Assembly: GCA_964568425.1 (NCBI GenBank)
Contig: CAZMPO010000005.1
Location: 1-64,000, forward strand
Reading direction: 5' to 3'
DNA length: 64,000 nt
Source of the DNA: CAKSQF01 sp964568425
GTDB lineage: Bacteria; Bacillota; Clostridia; Oscillospirales; CAG-272
In this document: positions 51,732 to 60,126 of the stretch, piece after piece
How positions within the stretch are numbered: the stretch's first letter is position 1
Layout of the letters: the number at the start of each line of letters is the position of its first letter
Program-made: the position numbers and the translations under genes
Notes under the pieces: generated by a model
What the model saw: only the letters and a program-made list of their open reading frames with translations
What the model was told of the DNA's origin: nothing
Database searches by the model: none

Positions 51732-53073
51732 GCGTCGACAGAGCGGCGGCAGGCTGGTATTACGGGGAGTCCCGAACGAAAAGCAGAAATGCTTTTTCGA
51801 GTCGCGGACAAGATACACAGCCTACGGCGGCTCGCGCGGGGGCGGCAAATCGTGGGCACTTCGGCGAAAGCTGATACTGCTTGCCTTTCGCTATCCGGGC
51901 ATACGCATGATACTCATAAGGCGCACCTACCCCGAGCTTCGGGAAAACCATCTGCATCCGCTGCAAAGCGAGCTGTCGGGCTATGTGACCTATCGGGAGA
52001 TAGAGAAATGCTTCATATTTCCGAACGGTTCGCGACTGCAGCTTGGGTACATGGATGCCGAGCGCGATGTACTGCGCTATCAGGGGCAGGAATTTGACAT
52101 TATCGCGCTTGACGAGGCGACACAGCTGACCGAATATCAATTCACGACGCTGAAGGCCTGTCTGCGCGGGGCGAACGAATTTCCTAAGCGATTCTATCTG
52201 ACCTGCAATCCGGGAGGTGTCGGGCACGCATGGGTGAAGCGGCTCTTTATCGATCGGATATACGATCAGGGCGAGGATCCGTCCGACTACACCTTCATTC
52301 CGGCGCGTGTTTACGACAACAAGGCACTTATCGAGCGAGATCGCGAATATGTTGATGCGCTGAGGTCTCTGCCGACATCATTAAGGCGCGCATGGCTTGA
52401 CGGTGATTGGAATGTCTTCGAGGGGCAATATTTTACCGAATTTAGTACCGATGTGCATGTGATCGAGCCGTTTGAGCTTGATCCGCACTGGGAGAGGTTC
52501 GGTGCGCTCGATTACGGATTTGACATGTTCGCCATGTTATGGTTTGCCGTCGATTACGAGGGCAGGATCTACGTATACCGCGAATACTGCGAGTCGGGGC
52601 TGACACTGTCGGCGGCGGCGGATGCGCTTATTCGCGAGGGCGGCGGCGAGCGGCTGTCATACATTGCCGCGTCCCCCGATCTTTGGAACAGGCGTCAGGA
52701 CAGCGGCAAGAGCGGGCAGATGATCATGAGCGAGCGAGTTGAACTACCGCCGCTTATCAAGGCGGACGATCGGCGAATTCCGGGATGGAGAAATCTTCGG
52801 GAGTATCTTGCATCGGGAGATGGCAAAGAACCCCGCATAAAGATCTTTTCGACCTGTGGTGAGCTTATCAGGTGTCTGCCTGCTCTGCAGCATGACAAAC
52901 GCCGTCCCGAGGATGTATCGAGCGAGCCGCACGCCATCACGCATGCCCCCGAGGCACTTCGGTACGGCGTCATGTCATGTGCACTGCCCTCGGAGCGTGA
53001 GGAGGAATATTTCTCACCGTACGAGAGCTTTACCGGAAGGCAAAGGCGAGGCAGGGGAATAGCGGAGTACTAA
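51721..53073 (+). CDS. Phage terminase large subunit
   Basis: 450 aa. The ATPase half has Walker A TAYGGSRGGGKSWALRRKL, Walker B FDIIALDEATQLTEYQF and a coupling motif FYLTCNPGG; the nuclease half has FGALDYGFDMFAMLWFAV (first acidic residue) and later acidic positions (IAASPDLWNR). This motor packs DNA into proheads and cuts the concatemer. The length fits an intact enzyme, with no frameshift. The ATG lies 11 bp inside the small-subunit gene. Confidence 0.95.
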   Translation: MGSKRRQSGGRLVLRGVPNEKQKCFFESRTRYTAYGGSRGGGKSWALRRKLILLAFRYPGIRMILIRRTYPELRENHLHPLQSELSGYVTYREIEKCFIFPNGSRLQLGYMDAERDVLRYQGQEFDIIALDEATQLTEYQFTTLKACLRGANEFPKRFYLTCNPGGVGHAWVKRLFIDRIYDQGEDPSDYTFIPARVYDNKALIERDREYVDALRSLPTSLRRAWLDGDWNVFEGQYFTEFSTDVHVIEPFELDPHWERFGALDYGFDMFAMLWFAVDYEGRIYVYREYCESGLTLSAAADALIREGGGERLSYIAASPDLWNRRQDSGKSGQMIMSERVELPPLIKADDRRIPGWRNLREYLASGDGKEPRIKIFSTCGELIRCLPALQHDKRRPEDVSSEPHAITHAPEALRYGVMSCALPSEREEEYFSPYESFTGRQRRGRGIAEY

Positions 53074-53160
53074 GGAAATTAGGAATTAGGAATTAGGAAT
53101 GAGGAATGAGGCGAGGGTTGGTCATGATATCGCCGAGATGATGGATAGGAGCGCAGAAAC
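53074..53160. repeat. Host mosaic repeat inside the phage cassette (TerL-portal gap)
   Basis: A TTAGGAA array starts two bases after the TerL stop codon, followed by GAGGCGAGGGTTGGTCATGA and TATCGCCGAGATG, the linker of the host repeat. The remaining 60 bp before the portal gene look unrelated. Confidence 0.9.
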
Positions 53161-53265
53161 GGTCTTTGCCAACCCCACCACCCGGTTTCTCTTTACAAAG
53201 GGCAAACGGATCGCGTCCTTTGTTTGGGGGGGTGGGTAAAAATCTACAAGAAAGGAAAAAGCAAA

Positions 53266-54897
53266 GTGAACAAGGAAGAAAAGGAACTGCTGTCGGGGAT
53301 CTGGAGTGCCTACGAATACGGCAGGGACTACAAGAGTCGCATCGGGCTTTACTCGAGGGTTGCCGAAAACGAGCGATTTTACCGCGGCGATCAATGGCGC
53401 GGTGTCGACAGCGAGGGTCTGCCGACGCCCGTATTCAATCTGGTCAGGCGTGTGGCGTCCTATCTTGTCAGCTCGATCATGGGCTACAAGGTATCGGTCA
53501 GATTTGACGACAGTGCGCTGACTCTTAGTGACAGCTCACCCGCCAGGCGCGAGGCGCGCGAAAATCTCGAAACGCTGTCGAGGCTTATCGGTGACAGATG
53601 GGAGCGGCAGGGCATGGACAAGATCTTCAGAGACGCGCTGACCGACGCGGTGATCAGCGGAGACGGTGTATTCTACTGTTGGTTTGACGGAAATGTCAGC
53701 TCGGACACGGGGCATCGCGGCGACATCCGCACATCGGTCATTGCCGGCGTAGATCTCTTTGCCGCCGACATGAACAGCCCCGACATTCAGTCGCAGGACT
53801 ATGTCATCATCTCGGGCAGGCGATCGGTCGCGGCACTGCGAGCCGAGGCAAGGCGAAAGGGGGTCAGCGAGAGCGACATTTTATCGATCGTTCCCGAATC
53901 GACCGATGTCGAGTCGATCTCATCCGACGGCGAGTTATACGAAAACGAGGATGACGGCGCGGGCAAATGCCGATATCTGATCAGATTTTCGCGAGATGCT
54001 CGCGGATTTGTCAAATTCGAGAAGGTGACCAAGAATGTCGTCATCTCGCGAGTGCAGACCGGGCTGAGATACTATCCGATCGTGCTCTTTAACTGGGAGA
54101 CAAAGAAGAACTCACTTCACGGCTCGACCCCGATCACCGAGATGATCGGCAATCAGAAATACATCAACAAAGCATTTGCGATGGAGATGAAGCACATGAT
54201 CGACACAGCCTTCTCGAAGGTGATCTACGACAAGCGTCTCATCCCCGAATGGAACAACGAGGTCGGGCAGGCTATCGGTGTAATGTCGGGCGGCGATGTT
54301 TCGGGGGCGGTCACGACTGTCGGTGTCGGGCAGATGCAGGATGGGTACATTGACATCATCGATCGTGTCATAACCTACACCAAAGAGCTTGCCGGCGCGA
54401 CCGACACTGCCCTTGGCGAGGTCGATCCGACAAACACGTCTGCGATCCTTGCCCTTCGCGAGGCGGCGGATCTGCCGCTTGACGGCGTGAGGATCGAGCT
54501 TTACCGTGCGATCGAGGAGCTATCGCTTGTCTGGGTGGACATGGCAAAGGAGTACATGCCCTCGGGTGTGAAGTATCTGTTCGGCGATCAGACGATCGGT
54601 TATCTCGATCTGACAAAGATCAACGTCGATGACATTCGCGCCAAGGTCGAGATCGGCACAAGCAGGCGTTATTCGTCATCGGTCATGCTCTCGACGCTCA
54701 ATTCCCTGCTCGACAAGGGGTATATCAGCTTTGAGGAATATCTCGAACAGCTCCCCGACGGTGTCATCGACAGCAGAGACGCACTGCTTCGTGAGGTCAG
54801 GTCGCGCAGAGCGGACGCGGACGAGAAGGAGAGCGAAAAATTGAAAGGAGAGGAAAAGGATGTCGGAAGAGATGATGACAGCGGAGGTACAGAATGA
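53266..54897 (+). CDS. Phage portal protein (P22-like)
   Basis: 543 aa from the GTG at 53266, supported by AAAGGA ten nt upstream. Portal features: YSRVAENERFYRGDQWRGVD near the N-terminus, PVFNLVRRVASYLVSSIMGY, LFAADMNSPDIQSQDYVIIS, and GSTPITEMIGNQKYINKAF. The dodecameric portal ring forms the DNA entry vertex. Ends in a Lys/Glu/Asp-rich tail overlapping the scaffold gene. Intact, with no stop codons. Confidence 0.9.
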   Translation: MNKEEKELLSGIWSAYEYGRDYKSRIGLYSRVAENERFYRGDQWRGVDSEGLPTPVFNLVRRVASYLVSSIMGYKVSVRFDDSALTLSDSSPARREARENLETLSRLIGDRWERQGMDKIFRDALTDAVISGDGVFYCWFDGNVSSDTGHRGDIRTSVIAGVDLFAADMNSPDIQSQDYVIISGRRSVAALRAEARRKGVSESDILSIVPESTDVESISSDGELYENEDDGAGKCRYLIRFSRDARGFVKFEKVTKNVVISRVQTGLRYYPIVLFNWETKKNSLHGSTPITEMIGNQKYINKAFAMEMKHMIDTAFSKVIYDKRLIPEWNNEVGQAIGVMSGGDVSGAVTTVGVGQMQDGYIDIIDRVITYTKELAGATDTALGEVDPTNTSAILALREAADLPLDGVRIELYRAIEELSLVWVDMAKEYMPSGVKYLFGDQTIGYLDLTKINVDDIRAKVEIGTSRRYSSSVMLSTLNSLLDKGYISFEEYLEQLPDGVIDSRDALLREVRSRRADADEKESEKLKGEEKDVGRDDDSGGTE

Positions 54898-55324
54898 AGG
54901 AGAAGAGCAGGTCACGCAGACCCATGAGGCGGAGCTTGAGGCGTGCCGTGCGGAGATACGGCGACTTTCGACCGTCGTCGAGCGATACGAACAAACGGCG
55001 CGGGAAGAGAAGGCATTTGCCGAGCTCTACCCGAACATGAGCATGGCGGACATCCCCGACATTGTCAGGGAGAGCGCGGAGAAGAATCATCTTCCGCTGA
55101 TCGCCGAATACGCGCTCTACGCAAGGCGGCTCGAGGTCGAGCGCGAAAGGGACACGGCGCGTCTTGAGGCTGCCGTGTCAAAGTCAAGCGGTGCTGTCGA
55201 GCATGGCGGAGAGAGGGAGGAGCTTTTCTCGATCGAGCAGATCCGCACGATGACCCCACGCGAGGTGAAAAAGCATTACAAAGCGATAATGCGAAGCCTT
55301 GCGGGGGCGAAAGGCAAGAATTGA
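54860..55324 (+). CDS. Phage scaffold-like protein
   Basis: 154 aa, acidic at the start, with a predicted coiled coil (AELEACRAEIRRLSTVVERY), a helical middle and a basic C-terminus (TPREVKKHYKAIMRSLAGAK). This charge pattern and the position between portal and coat protein are those of head scaffolding proteins. It overlaps the portal gene by 38 bp. The sequence is too variable for a firm family match. Confidence 0.75.
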   Translation: MSEEMMTAEVQNEGEEQVTQTHEAELEACRAEIRRLSTVVERYEQTAREEKAFAELYPNMSMADIPDIVRESAEKNHLPLIAEYALYARRLEVERERDTARLEAAVSKSSGAVEHGGEREELFSIEQIRTMTPREVKKHYKAIMRSLAGAKGKN

Positions 55325-55545
55325 TATAATATAAGGTAAGGTTGTAATGGGCGAGATCAATAAATAGTCGGCAATCAATGAAATTCGCTTAAACCCCGTA
55401 GGGCGGGGGCTTGCTCCCGCCGCTCTTTGGTGTTTGATTTATAGTAAATCAGCGATATTACAAACAAGTTACGCCGGTGCCTCCCTCCCGGAGGAAGTCT
55501 TTGGCAAAATTTGTTTCTGCATCGGTCGATTCTTTCTCCCTTGAC
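55325..55545. repeat. Host mosaic repeat inside the phage cassette (scaffold-coat gap)
   Basis: GTAGGGCGGGGGCTTGCTCC hairpin module, ATTTATAGTAAATCAGCGAT, AAGTTACGCCGGTGCCTCCC with its hairpin, and TCTGCATCGGTCGATTC. These are the same modules found between host genes. TTGACA and TTGACC hexamers follow but no good -10 is visible. Confidence 0.88.
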
Positions 55546-55611
55546 AAAAAACCTTACCGAAATATTGACCTTTACGATCAACAAATTTAATTAAAAAAGG
55601 AGAAAATACAA

Positions 55612-56442
55612 ATGGCAATTACAAATTTTATACCCACAGTTTGGAGCGAAACGCTCGCAAAGGAGCTTGGCAAGCAGTACATTGCTGTCAAGAACTGCAA
55701 CAGACAGTTTGAGGGATCGATCAGATCGCTCGGCGATCGAGTCAAGATCAACTCGATCGGCACGGTCAGCGTGTTCGATTACACCAAAAACACAGACATG
55801 AACGCACCGCAGACGCTTGACGACAGCAGTGTTACGCTCGAGATCAACCGCGCGAAGGCGTTCAACTTCCAGGTCGACGATGTCGACAAGACTCAGGCGA
55901 ATGTGTCGCTTTTGAAAGCGGCGATGGGCGAGGCGGCGGACGCCATCGCGGACGAGGCGGATTCCTACATTTACGGCATGTACACCTCGATCGCGTCGGC
56001 AAACACGATCTCGAACGCGGCAATGACCTACGAGCATGTTGTCGATCTGCTCATTTCGGCGCGCGAGAAGCTGCTCTCGAACAATGTGAACAGCAACACC
56101 GACACCGTCCTTGAGGTATCGCCCGCGATCGCGGCACTCATTCTCAAGGCGAAGATCCTGCAGTCGACGAGCAACGAGGATGCGATCTCGAACGGCTACA
56201 TCGGTTCGTTTGTCGGATTTGACATCTACGTGTCGAACAACATCAAGAAGGACGGCGAGGGCAGTTACAAGTGCTTTGCGCGTACAAAGCGTGCCATCGC
56301 CTATGCCGATCAGGTGAATTTCGTCGAGGCGTACCGCCCCGAAAAGAGATTTGCCGACGCCGTCAAGGGGCTTCATCTCTACGGCGCGAAGATCGTATAT
56401 CCCAAAGAGCTTATACTGCTCGATCTCAAGCCCGCGGCATGA
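55612..56442 (+). CDS. Phage major capsid protein (P22 coat-like)
   Basis: 276 aa with AAAGGAG upstream. ITNFIPTVWSETLAKELGKQ, then IRSLGDRVKINSIGTVSVFD and AFNFQVDDVDKTQANVSLLK, match the P22 gp5-like coat family common in clostridial phages (HK97 fold). No protease gene accompanies it, consistent with that family, which matures without cleavage. Length is a little short (usually about 300). Its stop codon overlaps the next ATG. Confidence 0.9.
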   Translation: MAITNFIPTVWSETLAKELGKQYIAVKNCNRQFEGSIRSLGDRVKINSIGTVSVFDYTKNTDMNAPQTLDDSSVTLEINRAKAFNFQVDDVDKTQANVSLLKAAMGEAADAIADEADSYIYGMYTSIASANTISNAAMTYEHVVDLLISAREKLLSNNVNSNTDTVLEVSPAIAALILKAKILQSTSNEDAISNGYIGSFVGFDIYVSNNIKKDGEGSYKCFARTKRAIAYADQVNFVEAYRPEKRFADAVKGLHLYGAKIVYPKELILLDLKPAA

Positions 56443-56798
56443 CAGCGCATTCGATCTTTAAGCGTGTCGAGGCGATAACCGAGCTTTGCGAGGGGAGCGA
56501 GAACGGCATTACGCAGGCGAGATTTTGCCGACTGCTTGAGTCGGCGGTCGATTCCTTCGCCCTGCTTGCCTTGGCGCAGGGGGTGAAGGGTCTGCCCGAG
56601 GGCGGATGCGTCGTGACCGATCTTAGCTCGGAGATACCGCTTCCCGAGAGCTACGAAAACGCGCTTTCGTTCGCAGTTGCCTATTATCTTACGATGAAGC
56701 CGAAGATAAAAGCCCTCTGCGACAGAGAAACGGACAAGATCATAGCATCGATCCCCGGAGTCATTGACGGAACGATCGAGGTTATATCTTCGATATAA
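56439..56798 (+). CDS. Phage head-completion/connector-like protein
   Basis: 119 aa, starting inside the coat gene stop codon (ATGA). Helical; SAVDSFALLALAQGVKGLPE and SYENALSFAVAYYLTMKPKI resemble small head-tail connector or P22 gp4/gp6-like adaptor proteins, mostly by position. It is the last gene of the cassette and is closed by a strong terminator; no tail genes follow. Confidence 0.65.
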   Translation: MTAHSIFKRVEAITELCEGSENGITQARFCRLLESAVDSFALLALAQGVKGLPEGGCVVTDLSSEIPLPESYENALSFAVAYYLTMKPKIKALCDRETDKIIASIPGVIDGTIEVISSI

Positions 56799-56799
56799 A

Positions 56800-56840
56800 A
56801 GTTCATCCCCAAACGCTTTTGCGTTTGGGGATGAATATTG
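56800..56840 (+). terminator. Terminator closing the phage head cassette
   Basis: TTCATCCCCAAACGC pairs with GCGTTTGGGGATGAA around TTTT, two bases after the stop codon; ATATTGAGGTAATAGG follows, so a host GAGGTAA array abuts it. Confidence 0.9.
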
Positions 56841-56992
56841 AGGTAATAGGTAATAGGTAAGAGGTAAGAGGTGAGGAGCATTTTCGCCCATTCGGGCGAA
56901 AATGGATTTTTATTTGGAATGATATCTCGGCGATCTTACAACCAAATCTCGCCAAATTCTAATTCCTAATTTCTCATTTCTCATTCCTAATT
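56838..56992. repeat. Compact mosaic repeat at the right edge of the phage cassette
   Basis: Complete copy: GAGGTAA array, ATTTTCGCCC-ATTC-GGGCGAAAAT, TTTGGAATGATATCTCGGCG, ATCTTACAACCAAATCTCGCC (in two parts) and an ATTCCTA/ATTTCTA array. Confidence 0.9.
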
Positions 56993-59608
56993 ATGGTGCC
57001 TTATCAGACCTGCCGCTTTTGTGATCTCCATTATCGCCAAGGGGGCAAGGATGAGACCGAGACCTGCAAGGTAGAGCTGCCAGGGAAGATAGACGAGTCC
57101 GAACACGCCCGAGAGGGGGGTGAACATTACGACTGCCATGAGAACGACCGAGAGGGCGGCTGCCTTGTTCAGGGTCTTGTTGGTGAACGGTCCGATCTTA
57201 AAGAGCGAGTGCTCGGAGCGCATGTTGAATGCCTGAACGATCTGCGAGAGTCCGAGGACCATGAAGCAGAGCGTCTGACCGCCTGCCTCTGTGCCTGTGA
57301 CGTTCTTGCCGAGGGCGAATGCGCAGAGTGCGAGTGCGCCGAACATGAAGCCCTGCAGGATGGTGCGCAGACCGAATCCGTGTGCGAAAATGCCCTCGGT
57401 CTTTGCCTTCGGCTTTTTCTCCATGACATCCGACTCGACAGCTTCCATGCCGAGTGCGACTGCGGGCAGACCGTCGGTGACGAGGTTGATCCACAGAAGG
57501 TGCATCGAGAGCAAGGGGCTCATATGCCAGAGGAGCATCGAGATGAATACGACGAGCACCTCGCCGATATTTGTGCCGAGCAGGAAGCCGACCACCTTTT
57601 TGATGTTCGAATAGATTCCTCTGCCCTCGCGGACGGCATCGACTATTGTCGCGAAATTGTCGTCGGTGAGCGTCATATCTGCCGCGCCCTTTGCGACGTC
57701 GGTGCCGGTGATGCCCATTGCACAGCCGATATCAGCCGCTTTGAGCGCAGGGGCGTCGTTTACGCCGTCGCCGGTCATGGAGACGACCTCGCCCTTTCTC
57801 TGCCATGCTCTGACTATGCGGATCTTATTTTCGGGCGAGACTCTGGCGTAGACCGAGATGTTTCTGATCTTTTCGTCAAGCTCGCTGTCGTTCATTGCGT
57901 CAAGTTCCGCGCCCGTGATGGCAAGGTCGCCGTCCTCGAGGATGCCAAGCTCTTTCGCGATCGCCGATGCGGTCACGACGTGGTCGCCGGTGATCATTAC
58001 GGGTTTTATTCCCGCGCGGCGGCAGACTGCGACTGCCGCTTTTGCCTCGGGACGGGGCGGGTCGATCATGCCGACAAGTCCGACGAAGGTAAGCCCCTTT
58101 TCGATATCGGCGGCATCCCCTGTGGGAACAGAGTCAAGCTCGCGATAGCCGATCGCCAGCACGCGGAGTGCGTCGCGGCTCATGCTGTCGCAGACACGCT
58201 CACCGACGGCGATATCGCCCGAGATCGATCTTTTTGCCATGACGTCGAACGCGCCCTTGACGATCAGCAGGAGCTTTCCGTCAATTTCGCAGACGACACT
58301 CATGAGTTTGCGGTCGGAATCGAAGGGAAGTGTGAATTTTCTCGGGTATTTTTTCGATATTTCGTCCTTCGGCATGCCTGCACGGTGTGCGGCAAGCACG
58401 ATGGCGGTCTCTGTGGGATCGCCGATGTGCGTTTCGACATCGCCGTCAAAAACGACGCTGCCGTCCGAGCAGAGCGAGCCGTAGAGAAGGAGTTTTTTGA
58501 TATCCTCGGGGAGATCGCTGTCCTTTTGGATGTCGGTGACATCGCCGCCCGAATGCCATGCTTTGACGAGTGTCATGCGGTTTTGGGTGAGCGTGCCGGT
58601 CTTATCCGAGCAGATGACCGATGCCGAGCCGAGCGTTTCGACTGCGGGCAGGCGGCGGATGATCGCATTTTTCTTGACGAGACGCTGTACGCCGATCGAG
58701 AGCACGATCGTGACGATGGCGGGGAGTCCCTCGGGGATGGCAGAGACTGCGAGCGAGACGGCGGTCATGAAGATCTCAAGCGGTGGTATGTTGTTCACAA
58801 GTCCGATGACGAATATGATCGCGCATGCCGCAAGTGCGACGACGCCGAGATATTTGCCCATTGCGGCAAGCTTTTGCTGGAGAGGGGTCTGACCGTCCTC
58901 GGCAGAATCGAGCAGTCCCGCGATCTTGCCCATCTCGGTGTTCATACCCGTACTTGTTACGACCGCGACGGCACTTCCGTAGCTGACCGAACAGCCCGAG
59001 AAGACCATGTTGGCACGATCTCCGAGCGGTGCATCGGGGGCAACATCGGCGGTGGCATCCTTTTCGCTCGGGACAGATTCGCCCGTGAGCGCGGATTCCT
59101 CGCATTTGAGTCCGGATGCTTCGAGAATGCGCGCATCGGCGGGGATGAAATCGCCCGCTTCGATCTTTATAATGTCGCCCGGGAGCAGATCGGCGGCGTC
59201 GATGACCGACTCGACCCCACCGCGAATGACTCTTGCGTGCGGTGCGGACATGTTTTTCAGGGCGTCGAGTGCCTTTTCGGCTTTGCTCTCCTGCATGACG
59301 CCCATGATCGCGTTAACAATAACGATAACTAAAATGAGTGCGGGCTCGACAAAATCCTTGGGGTTTTTCTCGATGCAGGCGATGACGAAGGACACGGCAG
59401 CCGCGGCGATCAGGATGAGGATCATGACATCCTTGAACTGATCGATAAATCGGGCAAAAAGTCCCTTCTTTTTCTTCTCGGCAAGCTTATTTTTGCCGTA
59501 TTTTTCGTAAAGTGCGTCAAGCACCGACGGATCAAGTCCGCGCTTTTCGTCTGTCGACAGATCATCGAGCAGTTTTGTTCTGTCCTCTGAATGTGGTGAC
59601 ATGTTCAT
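56987..59608 (-). CDS. P-type Ca2+-transporting ATPase (PMR1/SERCA-like)
   Basis: 873 aa with ten predicted helices. Phosphorylation site ICSDKTGTLTQNRM, hinge MTGDGVNDAPALKAADIGCA and the actuator motif ALTGESVPSEKD are all intact. The helix 4 sequence AVSAIPEGLPAIVTIVLS has the PEGLP of Ca2+ pumps. It exports Ca2+ (or Mn2+) from the cytoplasm. Promoter TTGCAA, 17 bp, TACAAT with GAAAGGAC before the start MNMSPHSED. An unbroken antisense frame of 779 codons is a base-composition shadow. Confidence 0.95.
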   Translation of the reverse strand: MNMSPHSEDRTKLLDDLSTDEKRGLDPSVLDALYEKYGKNKLAEKKKKGLFARFIDQFKDVMILILIAAAAVSFVIACIEKNPKDFVEPALILVIVIVNAIMGVMQESKAEKALDALKNMSAPHARVIRGGVESVIDAADLLPGDIIKIEAGDFIPADARILEASGLKCEESALTGESVPSEKDATADVAPDAPLGDRANMVFSGCSVSYGSAVAVVTSTGMNTEMGKIAGLLDSAEDGQTPLQQKLAAMGKYLGVVALAACAIIFVIGLVNNIPPLEIFMTAVSLAVSAIPEGLPAIVTIVLSIGVQRLVKKNAIIRRLPAVETLGSASVICSDKTGTLTQNRMTLVKAWHSGGDVTDIQKDSDLPEDIKKLLLYGSLCSDGSVVFDGDVETHIGDPTETAIVLAAHRAGMPKDEISKKYPRKFTLPFDSDRKLMSVVCEIDGKLLLIVKGAFDVMAKRSISGDIAVGERVCDSMSRDALRVLAIGYRELDSVPTGDAADIEKGLTFVGLVGMIDPPRPEAKAAVAVCRRAGIKPVMITGDHVVTASAIAKELGILEDGDLAITGAELDAMNDSELDEKIRNISVYARVSPENKIRIVRAWQRKGEVVSMTGDGVNDAPALKAADIGCAMGITGTDVAKGAADMTLTDDNFATIVDAVREGRGIYSNIKKVVGFLLGTNIGEVLVVFISMLLWHMSPLLSMHLLWINLVTDGLPAVALGMEAVESDVMEKKPKAKTEGIFAHGFGLRTILQGFMFGALALCAFALGKNVTGTEAGGQTLCFMVLGLSQIVQAFNMRSEHSLFKIGPFTNKTLNKAAALSVVLMAVVMFTPLSGVFGLVYLPWQLYLAGLGLILAPLAIMEITKAAGLIRHHN

Positions 59609-59704
59609 TTGTCCTTTCGGTTTTTATTACCCTCTTATTGTACCACAATCGGGATAAAATTGCAATAGTTTTTCAAATATTTTTTTGAATTTTTTATGTC
59701 ATCA

Positions 59705-60126
59705 GGAGATGGGGAATGGAAAATTAGGAATTAGGAATTAGGAATTAGGAATTGGCGAGATTTGTATATGATATCGCCGAGATGGGGTTGGGTATGGTAT
59801 ATGAAAAACGCTCGGTAGGGGAAGGGACTGAGTGTTCGGGCAGCCGATTCATTGTCCCGACCTATCAAAAAAATCGGCGAGATCACCGCGAACTTTTTTC
59901 GCGGCGCCCCCGCCCTACGGGGATAGTGGAAAATTGATTGTATCGGCTATAGATTTATTAAAAATTGAACCGAAAAAAAGCATTTTATAAAAACACGAAT
60001 TAATAATCGTTTCCCCGGAGGGAGCCCTTGGCAAAATATATTCTGCATCATCCGATTCATTGTCCCGACCTATCAAAAAAATCGGCGAGATCGTAACCGA
60101 CCCCGCCAATTTCTAATTCCTAATTC
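59705..60126. repeat. Composite mosaic repeat
   Basis: TTAGGAA array, GGCGAGATTTGTATATGATA, GATCACCGCGAACTTTTTTC hairpin module, ATTGATTGTATCGGCTATAG, TTTCCCCGGAGGGAGCCC, CATTGTCCCGACCTATCAAA (twice, at about 59850 and 60058) and an ATTCCTA array that enters the aminotransferase 3' end. No gene in this 518-bp gap. Confidence 0.82.

Noticed and set aside
51366..56798. Complete active prophage
   Set aside because: No integrase, repressor, replication, tail or lysis genes and no attachment-site repeats are visible around the head genes.
56993..59332. Open frame of 779 codons on the plus strand, opposite the Ca2+ ATPase
   Set aside because: It is exactly antisense to a clear P-type ATPase with all motifs. 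Its translation is rich in Asp, His, Arg and Glu, as antisense frames of GC-rich genes are, and it has no recognisable domain.
59752..59937. 61-codon frame in the gap upstream of the Ca2+ ATPase
   Set aside because: It is a translation of repeat modules (the same residues recur near 50900) and has no ribosome binding site.
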